Source: Tolypothrix campylonemoides VB511288
Lineage (GTDB): Bacteria > Cyanobacteriota > Cyanobacteriia > Cyanobacteriales > Nostocaceae
Reading direction: 5' to 3'
DNA: 64,000 nucleotides
Assembly (NCBI GenBank): GCA_000828075.3
Contig: JXCB02000023.1
Span: forward strand, 1,159,744 to 1,223,743
The stretch's first letter is position 1; each line of letters opens with the position of its first letter. The translations under genes were made by a program, and so were the position numbers. Below are positions 27,311 to 36,432 of this stretch, one piece after another. The notes beneath the pieces are model-generated. The model saw only the letters and a list, made by a program, of their open reading frames with translations, was not told the origin of the DNA and did no database searches.

Positions 27311-29167
27311 ATGAGTGGTACAGAACTAAATCCCGACTTAGAAAACCTTTTAGAATACATAAAACGTAACCGTGGTTTTGATTTTAGTGGCTACAAGCGG
27401 ACAAGCTTAACACGGCGAATTCACAAACGTATGCAGTCCGTTGGTGTTGAAAACTACAGCGATTATCTCGACTACTTGGAAGTCCACCCGGACGAGTTTG
27501 TTGATCTGTTCAACACGATTTTGATCAACGTCACGGCTTTCTTTCGAGATCCACAGACTTGGGAGTACATAGCTAGTGAGATTATTCCTCAAGTCATTGC
27601 AAGCAAGCAACCAAGCACACCAGTGCGCGTCTGGAGTGCGGGATGCGCGTCTGGAGAAGAAACTTACACCATAGCGATGTTGCTGGCTGAGGCGCTAGGT
27701 ATCGAAGAATATACAACACGGGTGAAAGTCTTTGCCACGGATGTAGACGCGGATGCCCTCAACTACGCTCGCCAAGCAAATTACAATTCTAAAGAAGTGC
27801 AGAACGTTCCTCCGGAGCAACTGGACAAGTATTTTGAGCGAGTTAATGGTCGCTACGTCGTCCAAAAAGAACTGCGGCGTGGTGTGATCTTCGGTCGTCA
27901 TGACTTAGTGCAGGATGCACCAATCTCAAAGATTGACTTGCTCATCTGCCGCAACACCATCATGTATTTTAATAGCGAAACGCAAGCCAAAATTCTTGCT
28001 CGCTTTCATTTTGCCTTAAATGACAACGGCTTTCTGTGTTTGGGTAAAGCAGAAATGTTGTTTAGCCGCAACCACTCGTTTACTCCTGTGGATTTGCGGC
28101 AAAGGGTGTTCAGCAAAGTCGGTAATGGCAATATGCGCGATCTGCTACTGAACATGACTCACTTTAAAAGTCAACAAGCTATTCCAGAGATGGTTGACAA
28201 ACTCAGCATTTATGAAGCTGGCTTCGAGGTTGATCCGCTTGCTCAAGTCGTGGTCGATAGCAACAGCATAGTCATGCTAGCCAACGCCGAAGCCCGAAAT
28301 TTGTTTAACCTCAATTTGAAAGATATTGGTCGCCCGTTGCAAGATTTAGAACTTTCCTACCGACCGATAGATCTGCGATCGCCCATCGACCAAGTTCGCA
28401 GCAATCGTCGTACTATTACTTTAAAAGACATTGAATGGTCAATCTCGGAGCTCGAAATCAGATATCTCGACGTGCAAATCACGCCACTGTTGCACGAGAA
28501 TACTGAAAAACTGCTCGCTATAAAAATCACCTTCACTGACGTAACTCGCTTTAAACAACTACAGCAGGATCTGGTTCACACAAACCAAGAACTAGAAACA
28601 GCATATGAGGAACTCCAGTCCACCAATGAAGAACTGGAAACCACCAACGAGGAACTTCAGTCTACTGTGGAGGAACTGGAAACCACCAACGAAGAACTTC
28701 AGTCCACCAACGAAGAACTAGAAACAATGAACGAAGAACTGCAATCCACCAACGAGGAATTGCAGACAATGAACGAAGAACTGCGTCAGCGCAGCGACGA
28801 ACTCAACCAAGCCAACAGCTTTTTAGAGTCGATACTCACCAGTCTCCGTGTCGGAGTTGTCGTTCTCGGTTCCGACTTAGAAATCCTCATCTGGAACCGT
28901 ACAGCCGAAGATATGTGGGGTTTGCGCTTTGATGAAGTTTTTTCCAAGCAGCTGATAAGCTTAGATATTGGTTTGCCCATAGAGCCACTGATCCAGCCAC
29001 TGCAAGCAATTATTAGTCGCGAATCAGAAAATCATGAAGTGGTACTCAACGCAATAAACCGCCGGGGTAGGGCGATCGCATGCCAAGTAACTTGTACACC
29101 CCTACAAAGCAGCGACTTAAACATCAAAGGAGTGATTTTACTGATGGAACAACAGCAACACCAATAG
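27311..29167 (+). CDS. cheR: CheR methyltransferase with coiled coil and PAS domain
   Basis: 618 residues. CheR N-terminal helical part (about 1-90, with FRDPQTWEYI), SAM-binding domain (VWSAGCASGEETYTIA at about 107-122; FATDVDADAL; ICRNTIMYF), then a linker, a long heptad coiled coil made of repeated TNEELE/QS units (about 425-495) and a PAS domain near 500-610 (SFLESILTSLRVGVVVLGSD). CheR methylates receptor glutamates with SAM. The coiled coil and PAS make it a sensor or scaffold form, usually linked to CheB and a histidine kinase, as here. Confidence 0.9.
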   Translation: MSGTELNPDLENLLEYIKRNRGFDFSGYKRTSLTRRIHKRMQSVGVENYSDYLDYLEVHPDEFVDLFNTILINVTAFFRDPQTWEYIASEIIPQVIASKQPSTPVRVWSAGCASGEETYTIAMLLAEALGIEEYTTRVKVFATDVDADALNYARQANYNSKEVQNVPPEQLDKYFERVNGRYVVQKELRRGVIFGRHDLVQDAPISKIDLLICRNTIMYFNSETQAKILARFHFALNDNGFLCLGKAEMLFSRNHSFTPVDLRQRVFSKVGNGNMRDLLLNMTHFKSQQAIPEMVDKLSIYEAGFEVDPLAQVVVDSNSIVMLANAEARNLFNLNLKDIGRPLQDLELSYRPIDLRSPIDQVRSNRRTITLKDIEWSISELEIRYLDVQITPLLHENTEKLLAIKITFTDVTRFKQLQQDLVHTNQELETAYEELQSTNEELETTNEELQSTVEELETTNEELQSTNEELETMNEELQSTNEELQTMNEELRQRSDELNQANSFLESILTSLRVGVVVLGSDLEILIWNRTAEDMWGLRFDEVFSKQLISLDIGLPIEPLIQPLQAIISRESENHEVVLNAINRRGRAIACQVTCTPLQSSDLNIKGVILLMEQQQHQ

Positions 29168-29357
29168 TCTCTTACCTCCTCAACCCAAGGACAGACTCCT
29201 AATTCCTCAGCTTTACTCCGTTTGATAGAGAAAAGCTACCCAGAGAAATAGTCAGCACTCATTAGAGTTATCATCGCATTAATAATCAGCTAGATAGATA
29301 CTAGAGATTGGCACGACAAGTATCGTGATTGGTGGAGGAGACAAGAAGAGGTGCGCA

Positions 29358-30680
29358 GTGAATCTGGACAAGTTTGGTCAGCAAATACAAGAAGTACTCC
29401 ACCGCAGCCAATTCTTAGAAGATTGCGTGAGCGAATCACCTAGGCAAGATGAACATTTGCTAGCGCAAGCTTTCGAGGAACTTCGCACCGCCTTAGAAGA
29501 ATTGCGCGTCGCTGAGGAAGAATTGCGCCAGCAAAATGAGCAGTTAGTTATTGCTCGCCAAGAAATAGAAGTAGAGCGTTTGCGCTACCAAGAATTGTTC
29601 GAGTTTGCCCCTGATGGCTATCTTGTCACAGATACCTACGGCAAGATTTTGGAAGCTAACCGCGCTGCTGCAACTGTGCTGAACATATCAAAAAATTATT
29701 TGATAGGCAAAACGTTGAGCAGCTTTATCCCTGAGGAAGAACGCCGCGCCTTTCGTACGCAAATCCTACGGCTTTCCGAGATAGAGCAAATACAAGAGTG
29801 GGAAATCCCCTTGCAACCACGAAAAGGTCATATCTTTGACGCCAGTTTAAATGTCACCACTGTCAAGGATCAACAAGGGAACCCTCTGGGCTGGCGTTGG
29901 TTGGTGCGGGACATCACAGCTCGTAAGCAAGCAGAGGCAAAACTGCAAGCGATTCAACTGCAAAATATGCAGCTGCAAGAAGTTGCACGGATAAGAACCC
30001 AAATCATGTCAGTTCTATCCCACGAGTTGCGGACACCGATGAATTCAATTCTCGGGTTTTCCCAGTTGTTGCTGCGCCGCTACTACCATCTGTTCCCCCC
30101 AGAAATCAGAGATATGGTAGAACGGATTATCAAAAGTGGTAAACACCTACTAGCGCTTATTGAGAGTATACTAGACTTCTCCAGGCTAGAGTCAGATAAG
30201 CTAGAACTGAAATTACAAGAATTTAACTTAGTCGAGCTAGTGACAGCAACCACAGAAGAACTGCGTTTGCTAGCCGAACAGAAAAACTTAACCTTGGTTG
30301 TCCACTCAAATGTCGAAAACCCCAGAATTATCAACGACAGCGTTCGCCTGCGGCAAGTGCTGGTGAACCTAATTTCCAACGCTATTAAGTTTACAGAAAC
30401 TGGTGGCGTATTTGTGGAAGTACAGCAACTCAATCCCAACCGAGTGCTGTTGATGGTCAAAGATACAGGTATTGGCATCCCAGAATCCGAGTTGACAAAT
30501 ATTTTCCAGGAATTTTGGCAAGTCGATAGATCTACCACACGCAAGCAAGGCGGCGTTGGTTTGGGGCTTGCGATTGTAGAGAAATTGGTAGCCTTAATGA
30601 AGGGAACAATTACCGTCAATAGTAAACTGGGTGAAGGTTCAACCTTCCGCGTAGAATTGCCACGTCAAATTAGTCAATAG
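29358..30680 (+). CDS. PAS-containing sensor histidine kinase
   Basis: 440 residues from GTG 29358, which follows AGAAGAGG at good spacing. A GTG at 29325 would add 11 residues but lacks a ribosome-binding site. N-terminal coiled coil (ELRTALEELRVAEEELRQQ), PAS domain (about 75-200: APDGYLVTDTYGKILEAN), dimerisation and phospho-acceptor SHELRTPMNSILGF (His near 218), N-box NLISNAIKFT, G1 DTGIGIPE and G2 GVGLGLAIVEKL. No membrane segment, so cytoplasmic. It is probably the kinase of the CheB/CheR-PAS set. Confidence 0.9.
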   Translation: MNLDKFGQQIQEVLHRSQFLEDCVSESPRQDEHLLAQAFEELRTALEELRVAEEELRQQNEQLVIARQEIEVERLRYQELFEFAPDGYLVTDTYGKILEANRAAATVLNISKNYLIGKTLSSFIPEEERRAFRTQILRLSEIEQIQEWEIPLQPRKGHIFDASLNVTTVKDQQGNPLGWRWLVRDITARKQAEAKLQAIQLQNMQLQEVARIRTQIMSVLSHELRTPMNSILGFSQLLLRRYYHLFPPEIRDMVERIIKSGKHLLALIESILDFSRLESDKLELKLQEFNLVELVTATTEELRLLAEQKNLTLVVHSNVENPRIINDSVRLRQVLVNLISNAIKFTETGGVFVEVQQLNPNRVLLMVKDTGIGIPESELTNIFQEFWQVDRSTTRKQGGVGLGLAIVEKLVALMKGTITVNSKLGEGSTFRVELPRQISQ

Positions 30681-30722
30681 TCATTAGTCATTAGTCATGA
30701 GTAGATCTGCCCTCATCTCCAA

Positions 30723-30790
30723 CCCCTTCTCCCAAAATTGGGAGAAGGGGAACCAATTTCACGCGTCCCTCTCCCAAACTTGGGAGAGGG
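30723..30790. repeat. Two CTTCTCCCAA-type palindromes
   Basis: CCCCTTCTCCCAA with its inverse (30723-30750) and CCCTCTCCCAA with its inverse (30767-30790), joined by a short spacer. Typical cyanobacterial interspersed repeat, related to the one inside the gene at 34155-34213. Confidence 0.65.
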
Positions 30791-30850
30791 ATTTAGGGTG
30801 AGGGTAGAGACGCAGTGAATGAAAGCGTCTGTACATCTTTGTCATTAGTT

Positions 30851-30957
30851 CTCCCTCCCTCCCTCTCTCCCTCACTCCCTTCCTCCCTCACTCCCTCACT
30901 CGCTCACTCCCTCCCTCACTCCCTTCCTCCCTCACTCCCTCCCTCACTCCCTCCTCT
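30851..30957. repeat. CTCCCT/CACTCCCT polypyrimidine tract
   Basis: About 107 bases of CTCCC, CTCACTCCCT and CTTCCTCC units reach into the 3' end of rsmH and supply its stop codon. The same kind of tract occurs inside thiO-thiG and the 49764 gene. Confidence 0.85.
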
Positions 30958-31831
30958 CGGCTACCCTCAACTTTGCAGAACGAGCGCGGGGATTGTTGAC
31001 AATTTCCTCTTCTTGTGCTTCTATTGGCTTTTTCGTCAAAACCTGCAACAAAGGCGAATCTTTGAAACTATGCTTGACTATACGGTCTTCTAAGCTGTGA
31101 AAACTGATAATCGCAATTCTGCCACCTGGTACAAGCGCCTGTGGTGCTTTGCTCAAGAAAGTTTCTAGCGATTTTAACTCGTCGTTAACCACAATTCGCA
31201 ACGCTTGAAAAACACGCGTGGCAGGGTGAATTCTTGCGTAACGGTATTTAGGGGGGACACAAGAGGCGATCGCCTCAGCTAATTGTGTCGTTGTATCAAA
31301 CGGGCGTTGTTCTACAATCCGTCTGGCAATGCGTCGGGATAATCGTTCTTCACCGTATTTAAAGAAAATATTCGCTAATTCTGTTTCATCCCAAGTATTA
31401 ATCACATCAGCAGCCGTGAGGGGTTGTCGCCTGTCCATCCGCATATCCAAACTTGCTTCGCGACGAAAACTAAAACCTCGTTCCGGCGTATCGAGATGGT
31501 GTGAACTCACGCCTAAATCGCATATTATACCATCAAAACTACTCAATGGAAACTTATAAACAGCAAAGTTGCTAGAAATAAAATTTACTCGCTCTCCAAA
31601 CGCTCCTAATACCTTTTGCGCAGCCGCTAAAGCGTCCTCATCTTGGTCAATAGCTGTTACCCGAGTATCTGGTGCAGCTTCCAAAATCAAACGACTGTGA
31701 CCGCCACCGCCTACCGTTGCATCCAAGTAATGCCCACCAGGACGCACAGCCAAACCCTCAATAACCTCCCGACTCAAGACAGGCACATGAAAAAATTCCT
31801 GTGCCTCCATTTCCTGCATCTCAAGCTCCAT
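30944..31831 (-). CDS. rsmH: 16S rRNA (cytosine1402-N4)-methyltransferase
   Basis: 295 residues from ATG 31831; ATGs at 31819 and 31810 are also possible, and an upstream TTG is unlikely. SAM-binding motif [15 protein letters not shown], then [28 protein letters not shown] and the C-terminal [18 protein letters not shown], all hallmarks of RsmH (MraW). It methylates N4 of C1402 in 16S rRNA. The final residues (AERRE) and the stop lie inside the polypyrimidine repeat, so the C-terminus has probably been altered. Divergent from ndhH with a spacer of about 140 bases. Confidence 0.94.
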   Translation of the reverse strand: MELEMQEMEAQEFFHVPVLSREVIEGLAVRPGGHYLDATVGGGGHSRLILEAAPDTRVTAIDQDEDALAAAQKVLGAFGERVNFISSNFAVYKFPLSSFDGIICDLGVSSHHLDTPERGFSFRREASLDMRMDRRQPLTAADVINTWDETELANIFFKYGEERLSRRIARRIVEQRPFDTTTQLAEAIASCVPPKYRYARIHPATRVFQALRIVVNDELKSLETFLSKAPQALVPGGRIAIISFHSLEDRIVKHSFKDSPLLQVLTKKPIEAQEEEIVNNPRARSAKLRVAERRE

Positions 31832-31973
31832 ATAATAATTGAATAAGTGCAATAAAACGAAACATCAACTCAACAACTGCCGACCTCTCTCCAACTTACC
31901 GCTTAGTTCGCTATCTGTTGCGCCTGCGTGGTTCAATTTTAAAATTTTCCTAGACCGGAGAACACTCGATTTT

Positions 31974-33158
31974 ATGGCAAGATTAGAAACCCGCACCGAA
32001 CCCATGGTGCTGAACATGGGTCCTCACCACCCCTCAATGCATGGGGTCATGAGATTAATTGTCACTCTTGATGGCGAGGATGTCGTTGATTGTGAACCAG
32101 TCATCGGCTACTTGCACCGGGGAATGGAAAAAATTGCGGAGAACCGCACCAACATTATGTACGTCCCCTACGTGAGTCGGTGGGACTATGCTGCGGGAAT
32201 GTTCAACGAAGCCGTCACTGTAAATGCGCCAGAAAAACTGGCAAACATTCCCGTCCCCAAACGCGCCAGCTACATCCGCGTCATCATGCTGGAGTTGAAC
32301 CGCATCGCCAACCACTTACTCTGGTTTGGCCCGTTCTTAGCTGACGTGGGCGCTCAAACTCCCTTTTTCTACCAATTCCGTGAACGGGAGATGATTTACG
32401 ACCTGTGGGAAGCCGCTACAGGTTATCGGATGGTTAACCACAACTACTTCCGCATCGGTGGTGTAGCGGTTGACTTACCTTATGGTTGGATTGACAAGTG
32501 CTTGGACTTCTGCGACTACATATTACCCAAAATAGACGAGTACGAGCGCTTAGTGACCGACAACCCCATCTTCCGCCGTCGTGTTGAAGGTGTTGGTACC
32601 GTCACCCGTGAAGAAGCGATTAATTGGGGACTTTCTGGTCCAATGTTACGCGCTTCTGGTGTGAAGTGGGATTTGCGGAAAGTTGACCACTACGAATGCT
32701 ACGACGATTTCGACTGGGACGTGCATTGGGAAACTGCTGGTGACTGCTTCGCCCGTTATGTTGTGCGGATGCGAGAAATGCGCGAATCCGTAAAAATTAT
32801 CAGACAAGCCATCAAAGGGCTTCCCGGTGGTCCTTACGAGAACTTGGAAGCTAAGCGCTTAGCAGCTGGTAAAAAATCAGAGTGGGATGGTCCTGATTAT
32901 CAGTACGTCAGCAAAAAAATTGCTCCCACGTTTAAGATTCCCAAAGGCGAAATCTATGCCCGTGTAGAAAGTGGCAAAGGTGAACTGGGAATTTATCTGA
33001 TTGGTGATGATAACGTCTTCCCCGCACGCTGGAAGATTCGCGCTGCCGATTTCAATAACGTCCAAATTGTGCCTCATTTACTTAAAGGTGTAAAGGTGGC
33101 AGATATTGTCGTTATTTTGGGTAGTGTTGACATCATTATGGGTTCTGTAGATAGATAA
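31974..33158 (+). CDS. ndhH: NAD(P)H-quinone oxidoreductase subunit H
   Basis: 394 residues from ATG 31974, the normal NdhH length; in-frame codons further upstream are not part of the gene. Contains [14 protein letters not shown], the quinone-binding HPSMHG region, [19 protein letters not shown] and the C-terminal [13 protein letters not shown]. It corresponds to the 49-kDa subunit of complex I in the peripheral arm of the thylakoid NDH-1 complex, which serves cyclic electron flow, respiration and CO2 uptake. Other ndh genes are not adjacent, as is usual in cyanobacteria for ndhH. Confidence 0.97.
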   Translation: MARLETRTEPMVLNMGPHHPSMHGVMRLIVTLDGEDVVDCEPVIGYLHRGMEKIAENRTNIMYVPYVSRWDYAAGMFNEAVTVNAPEKLANIPVPKRASYIRVIMLELNRIANHLLWFGPFLADVGAQTPFFYQFREREMIYDLWEAATGYRMVNHNYFRIGGVAVDLPYGWIDKCLDFCDYILPKIDEYERLVTDNPIFRRRVEGVGTVTREEAINWGLSGPMLRASGVKWDLRKVDHYECYDDFDWDVHWETAGDCFARYVVRMREMRESVKIIRQAIKGLPGGPYENLEAKRLAAGKKSEWDGPDYQYVSKKIAPTFKIPKGEIYARVESGKGELGIYLIGDDNVFPARWKIRAADFNNVQIVPHLLKGVKVADIVVILGSVDIIMGSVDR

Positions 33159-33598
33159 CACAATTGGGTTCCCAGGCGGCTTGCCTGGGAATGATAATTT
33201 GGGTGTTCTGCTGTGTAAAACACAGGTTAGCTGTAGGGGCACAGCATTGCAGTGCCCCTACGTGCGGTTTATGTAACTGAGTCCACAGTGTTATGAATTC
33301 TGCCTCGTTCCCAGCCTCAGGCTGGGAATGCAGCCTTAGGAGGGTCTGCCTGCCAATTGAGCGTTACTAAGCCGTCATGCATTTAATTTGCACAATTTGG
33401 GCGGGCAAGATGCCCACCCCACAAGACTTTTATTAAAAGAAGATGTGCAAATTGTAGGATTTTTAGGTTAGCCGCTTCGAGGGCATTTCCAGGTTCCACC
33501 TGGAAACGAGATTTTAGAAGAGTTTTGGCTTAAGTTGACACCAATGAGCAAGGCTAAGTGCCCCTACGTGCGGTTTATGTAACTGAGTCCACAGTGTT
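33159..33598. other. Repeat-filled intergenic region
   Basis: Contains hairpins at 33169-33191 (TTCCCAGGC/GCCTGGGAA), about 33235-33262 (GTAGGGGCAC/GTGCCCCTAC) and about 33307-33328 (TTCCCAGCCT/AGGCTGGGAA), a 28-base repeat at 33399-33426 that recurs inverted at 58622-58649, and both copies of a 51-bp direct repeat. No gene is seen except the possible relic start described with the direct repeat. Confidence 0.65.
33251..33301 (+). repeat. 51-bp direct repeat, copy 1
   Basis: Identical to 33557-33607. It begins AGTGCCCCTACG and ends with ATGAATTCT, i.e. a duplicate of the start region of the following methyltransferase gene. Confidence 0.85.
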
Positions 33599-33607
33599 AT
33601 GAATTCT
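33557..33607 (+). repeat. 51-bp direct repeat, copy 2 (contains a start codon)
   Basis: Second copy. Its last nine bases are the first three codons of the 33599 gene. The 255 bases between the copies carry palindromic repeats. Confidence 0.85.
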
Positions 33608-34828
33608 AATCCGGCTTTGTGTCAAGCGATCGCACACCACATCACTACCAGTCCCCAAAAGCGAATAACTTTCGCCGAATTCATGGACATGGCATTATAT
33701 CACCCTGAAGGTTACTACTCCACAAAGGCGGTGAACCTGGGAAAGCAGGGGGATTTTTTCACTTCTATTCACCTTGGCGCTGACTTTGGCGAATTGCTGG
33801 CGGTGCAATTTGTCCAAATGTGGGAGATTTTAGGGCAGCCTGTAGGCTTTTCTTTGGTAGAGATGGGTGCAGGTCAAGGACTTTTGGCTTTAGATATCCT
33901 CAAGTACATCCAGCAGCAGTACCCAGATTTTTTCAATGCTCTAGATTATGTGATTGTAGAAAAGTCCCTAGTTCTTAGGCAAGAACAACAGCAACGTTTG
34001 CAAGAATTTTCTGTGCGCTGGTGTGATTTAGAGGAGATACCAAGCCACTCTATCACTGGCTGCTTTTTTTCCAACGAGTTGGTGGATGCAATGCCTGTGC
34101 ATCAGTTTGCTATAGAACAAGCGCAATTGCAGGAGATTTATGTCACAACCAAGCAGAACCTCACCCCCAACCCCTCTCCGCAAGCAGAGAGGGGAGGCGC
34201 AGGCGGGGTGAGGTCAGATCAAAATATTGAGTTTGTAGAAATTGCAGATACGCCTTCTACACCCAAGCTTGTGGAATACTTTGATTTAATAGGAGTAAAT
34301 ATTAGTGATTTTTCTGATGGTTATCGTAGCGAAGTTAACTTAGCTGCTTTGGATTGGTTGCGTATGGTGGCAGACCGTTTGCAGCGTGGATACTTGTTAA
34401 CTATTGATTATGGTTACACTGCTAACCGTTACTATAATCCCAGGCGATCGCAAGGTACGCTACAGTGTTATTATCAGCATCAACGTCATAATGACCCATA
34501 TATTAATATTGGGCAACAAGATATCACGGCACACGTTGATTTTACCGCTTTGGAACGATGGGGTGAGCGGTGTGGATTAGATAAAGTTGGTTTTACCGAG
34601 CAAGCATTGTTTTTGATGGCTTTGGGGTTGGGAGAACGAATCGCCGCCCTCTCGTACACACAACAACCCATCTCACAGTTGCTGCGCCGCCGGGATGTCC
34701 TACATCAGCTTTTAGATCCTTTGGGACTGGGTGGGTTTGGTGTCTTAGTTCAGCGCAAAGGACTGACAACTCAAGAAGCTGCACAACCGTTGAAAGGACT
34801 CAGCGTGCCAGAACAAATGAAAATGTGA
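33599..34828 (+). CDS. MidA/NDUFAF7-like class I SAM-dependent methyltransferase
   Basis: 409 residues. N-terminal ITFAEFMDMALYHPEGYYS and GDFFTSI, SAM motif VEMGAGQGLLALDIL (87-101), FFSNELVDAMPVH and LLTIDYGY are the signatures of the SAM methyltransferase family related to NDUFAF7, the arginine methyltransferase that assists mitochondrial complex I assembly. A link with the neighbouring ndhH is tempting but inferred. About 20 residues (187-206, TPNPSPQAERGG...) are encoded by a palindromic interspersed repeat inserted in frame. The start codon lies in copy 2 of a 51-bp direct repeat. Confidence 0.88.
   Translation: MNSNPALCQAIAHHITTSPQKRITFAEFMDMALYHPEGYYSTKAVNLGKQGDFFTSIHLGADFGELLAVQFVQMWEILGQPVGFSLVEMGAGQGLLALDILKYIQQQYPDFFNALDYVIVEKSLVLRQEQQQRLQEFSVRWCDLEEIPSHSITGCFFSNELVDAMPVHQFAIEQAQLQEIYVTTKQNLTPNPSPQAERGGAGGVRSDQNIEFVEIADTPSTPKLVEYFDLIGVNISDFSDGYRSEVNLAALDWLRMVADRLQRGYLLTIDYGYTANRYYNPRRSQGTLQCYYQHQRHNDPYINIGQQDITAHVDFTALERWGERCGLDKVGFTEQALFLMALGLGERIAALSYTQQPISQLLRRRDVLHQLLDPLGLGGFGVLVQRKGLTTQEAAQPLKGLSVPEQMKM
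34155..34213 (+). repeat. Interspersed palindromic repeat inside a coding region
   Basis: CCTCACCCC...GGGGTGAGG outer and CCCCTCTC/GAGAGGGG inner arms. It is read in frame in the MidA-like methyltransferase. Confidence 0.8.
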
Positions 34829-34920
34829 AAAATAAAGCGCTATTAACAGTGTGTGAGTGATTGTTGATCTACCATAGCAGTGATTACATTGGAAATAATA
34901 ATTTCAAAAGGGTAATAATT

Positions 34921-35016
34921 ATGACTCCTCATGACCTTTTCATGTTAGTAGTGCTACTGGTTCCGGGAATTCTACTTTCGGTGCTGATTATGGTGACTTT
35001 TGCGGCTGGGGGTTAG
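34921..35016 (+). CDS. 31-residue single-pass membrane peptide
   Basis: ATG 34921 to TAG 35014-35016, with AAAGGG 8 bases upstream. Sequence pattern: MTPHDLFM, then a hydrophobic helix of about 20 residues (LVVLLVPGILLSVLIMVTFA), then AGG. Length and layout match the small one-helix subunits of thylakoid complexes (PSI, PSII, cytochrome b6f, NDH-1 NdhP/NdhQ), but I do not recognise it as any of these. The gene order ndhH, methyltransferase, this peptide would suit an NDH-1 accessory subunit; that is inference. Confidence 0.6.
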   Translation: MTPHDLFMLVVLLVPGILLSVLIMVTFAAGG

Positions 35017-35365
35017 GGAAAGAATCAAGAGTGAAGAGAGAAGAATCAAGAAAGAAAATGACCAACAAAGAACTCAGAACACACTTGTCAGAACGAGCGC
35101 AATTTTTTAGAAACACAGGTTGATATCCTTACAATTGTGTATAACTGGGTTCTGAGTAGAGGTTACAAGCCCCTAATTTTAATTAGGGAGACAAGAAAAA
35201 TTCTTTCTTTATTAAATCCTCCAGAAGAGTCCGTGGGGATGAAGGTGTGTTCTGCGTTCTGGGTTCTGTGTTCTTCTTAATCTTGTTTCTTCTCTCGGTG
35301 CTTACTTTTAAACAATGAAAATCACACAATTGAAAAGCGATCGCAAACCCAAGGGAAGGTGAAAA
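35017..35365. other. Intergenic region
   Basis: About 350 bases with no gene. A short CCCTAATTTTAATTAGGG hairpin is near 35170-35187, and tracts such as AGAACTCAGAAC and TTCTGGGTTCTGTG resemble common interspersed repeats. Confidence 0.4.
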
Positions 35366-36238
35366 ATGAAGGTGGCATTTCTGGGGACTGGATTGATGGG
35401 ACTGCCAATGGCGCAAAGGTTGTTACAGGCAAATGTAGAAGTTATTGCTTATAACCGCACCCCAGAAAAATTAGAACCACTCAAAGCAGCTGGTGCGGAA
35501 GTCGTCACACACCCCTACCAAGCAATTAATGCTGCTGAGTGTACTATTCTCATGCTAAGTAACGCCGCAGCGATATATAGTGTTTTGCTTTCGGATAGAG
35601 CTTGGCAATCTGTCGCCGGACGCAGCATTATTCAAATGGGGACAATTACTCCCACAGAAAGTAAAGAAATCAGAGATGCAGTGGTTGCTGCTGGTGGCGA
35701 GTATATAGAAGCGCCTGTTTTGGGTAGCACTCCCGAAGTCAAAGAGGGCAAACTCATTGTGATGGTAGGCGCACACCAAGAACAATATCAACGTCACTTA
35801 GAGTTATTCAAACATTTTAGTCCAGAACCTCTACTTGTAGGTCCTGTAGGAACTGCGGCGGCGCTGAAACTGGCGTTAAATCAACTGATTGCTTCCATGA
35901 CAACAGCTTTTGCCCTGAGTGTTGGTTTTGCCCAGCGTCAAGGTGTGAACGTAGATCTATTCATGTACATTCTGCGGCAAAGCGCCCTTTACGCACCGAC
36001 TTTCGACAAAAAGTTGCAGCGGATGCTTGAGAGCAATTATGCTAATCCCAACTTTCCGACAAAACACTTGATGAAAGATATAGATTTGTTTATTGATGAG
36101 GCAAAATCTACAAGTTTAAATCTCTCAGGCATTGAGGGTGTGCGGGATATTATAGAGACGGCAATGAAAATGTCATTGTCTGATGCGGATTACTCATCAA
36201 TTTTTTCTGCGATTAATTCATCAACTGACGGCGCTTGA
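35366..36238 (+). CDS. NAD(P)-dependent beta-hydroxyacid dehydrogenase
   Basis: 290 residues. Rossmann fold GTGLMGLPMAQRLL at the N-terminus with NR (about 31) that may favour NADP, the family active-site region (MGTITPTESKEI; EAPVLGSTPEVKEGKL), GPVGTAAALKLALNQ with the catalytic Lys, and a C-terminal helical domain. Relatives include 3-hydroxyisobutyrate dehydrogenase, tartronate semialdehyde reductase and GLYR/succinic semialdehyde reductases; the substrate cannot be decided. ATG 35366 after GAAGGTGA. A terminator-like hairpin follows at 36308. Confidence 0.88.
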   Translation: MKVAFLGTGLMGLPMAQRLLQANVEVIAYNRTPEKLEPLKAAGAEVVTHPYQAINAAECTILMLSNAAAIYSVLLSDRAWQSVAGRSIIQMGTITPTESKEIRDAVVAAGGEYIEAPVLGSTPEVKEGKLIVMVGAHQEQYQRHLELFKHFSPEPLLVGPVGTAAALKLALNQLIASMTTAFALSVGFAQRQGVNVDLFMYILRQSALYAPTFDKKLQRMLESNYANPNFPTKHLMKDIDLFIDEAKSTSLNLSGIEGVRDIIETAMKMSLSDADYSSIFSAINSSTDGA

Positions 36239-36307
36239 GCCTGTTTTTGGCAATAGCAAGATGTGGGTTTCACTTCGTTCAACTGCTCAACGCCAGTATA
36301 ATACTAT

Positions 36308-36363
36308 TGTTAGGTTAGCTTGCGAGAGCGTACTAAGGAACATTCCCGCAAGCTAATCCAACA
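36308..36363 (+). terminator. Terminator-like hairpin after the dehydrogenase gene
   Basis: TGTTAGGTTAGCTTGCG and CGCAAGCTAATCCAACA pair at 15 of 17 positions, and TAATTTTT follows. It lies 70 bases after the stop. Confidence 0.5.
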
Positions 36364-36432
36364 TAATTTTTAGGAATCTTATTATTTATCAAAATTGGTT
36401 AAAACAGCGAACAACAACTAAGATTGCGATCG

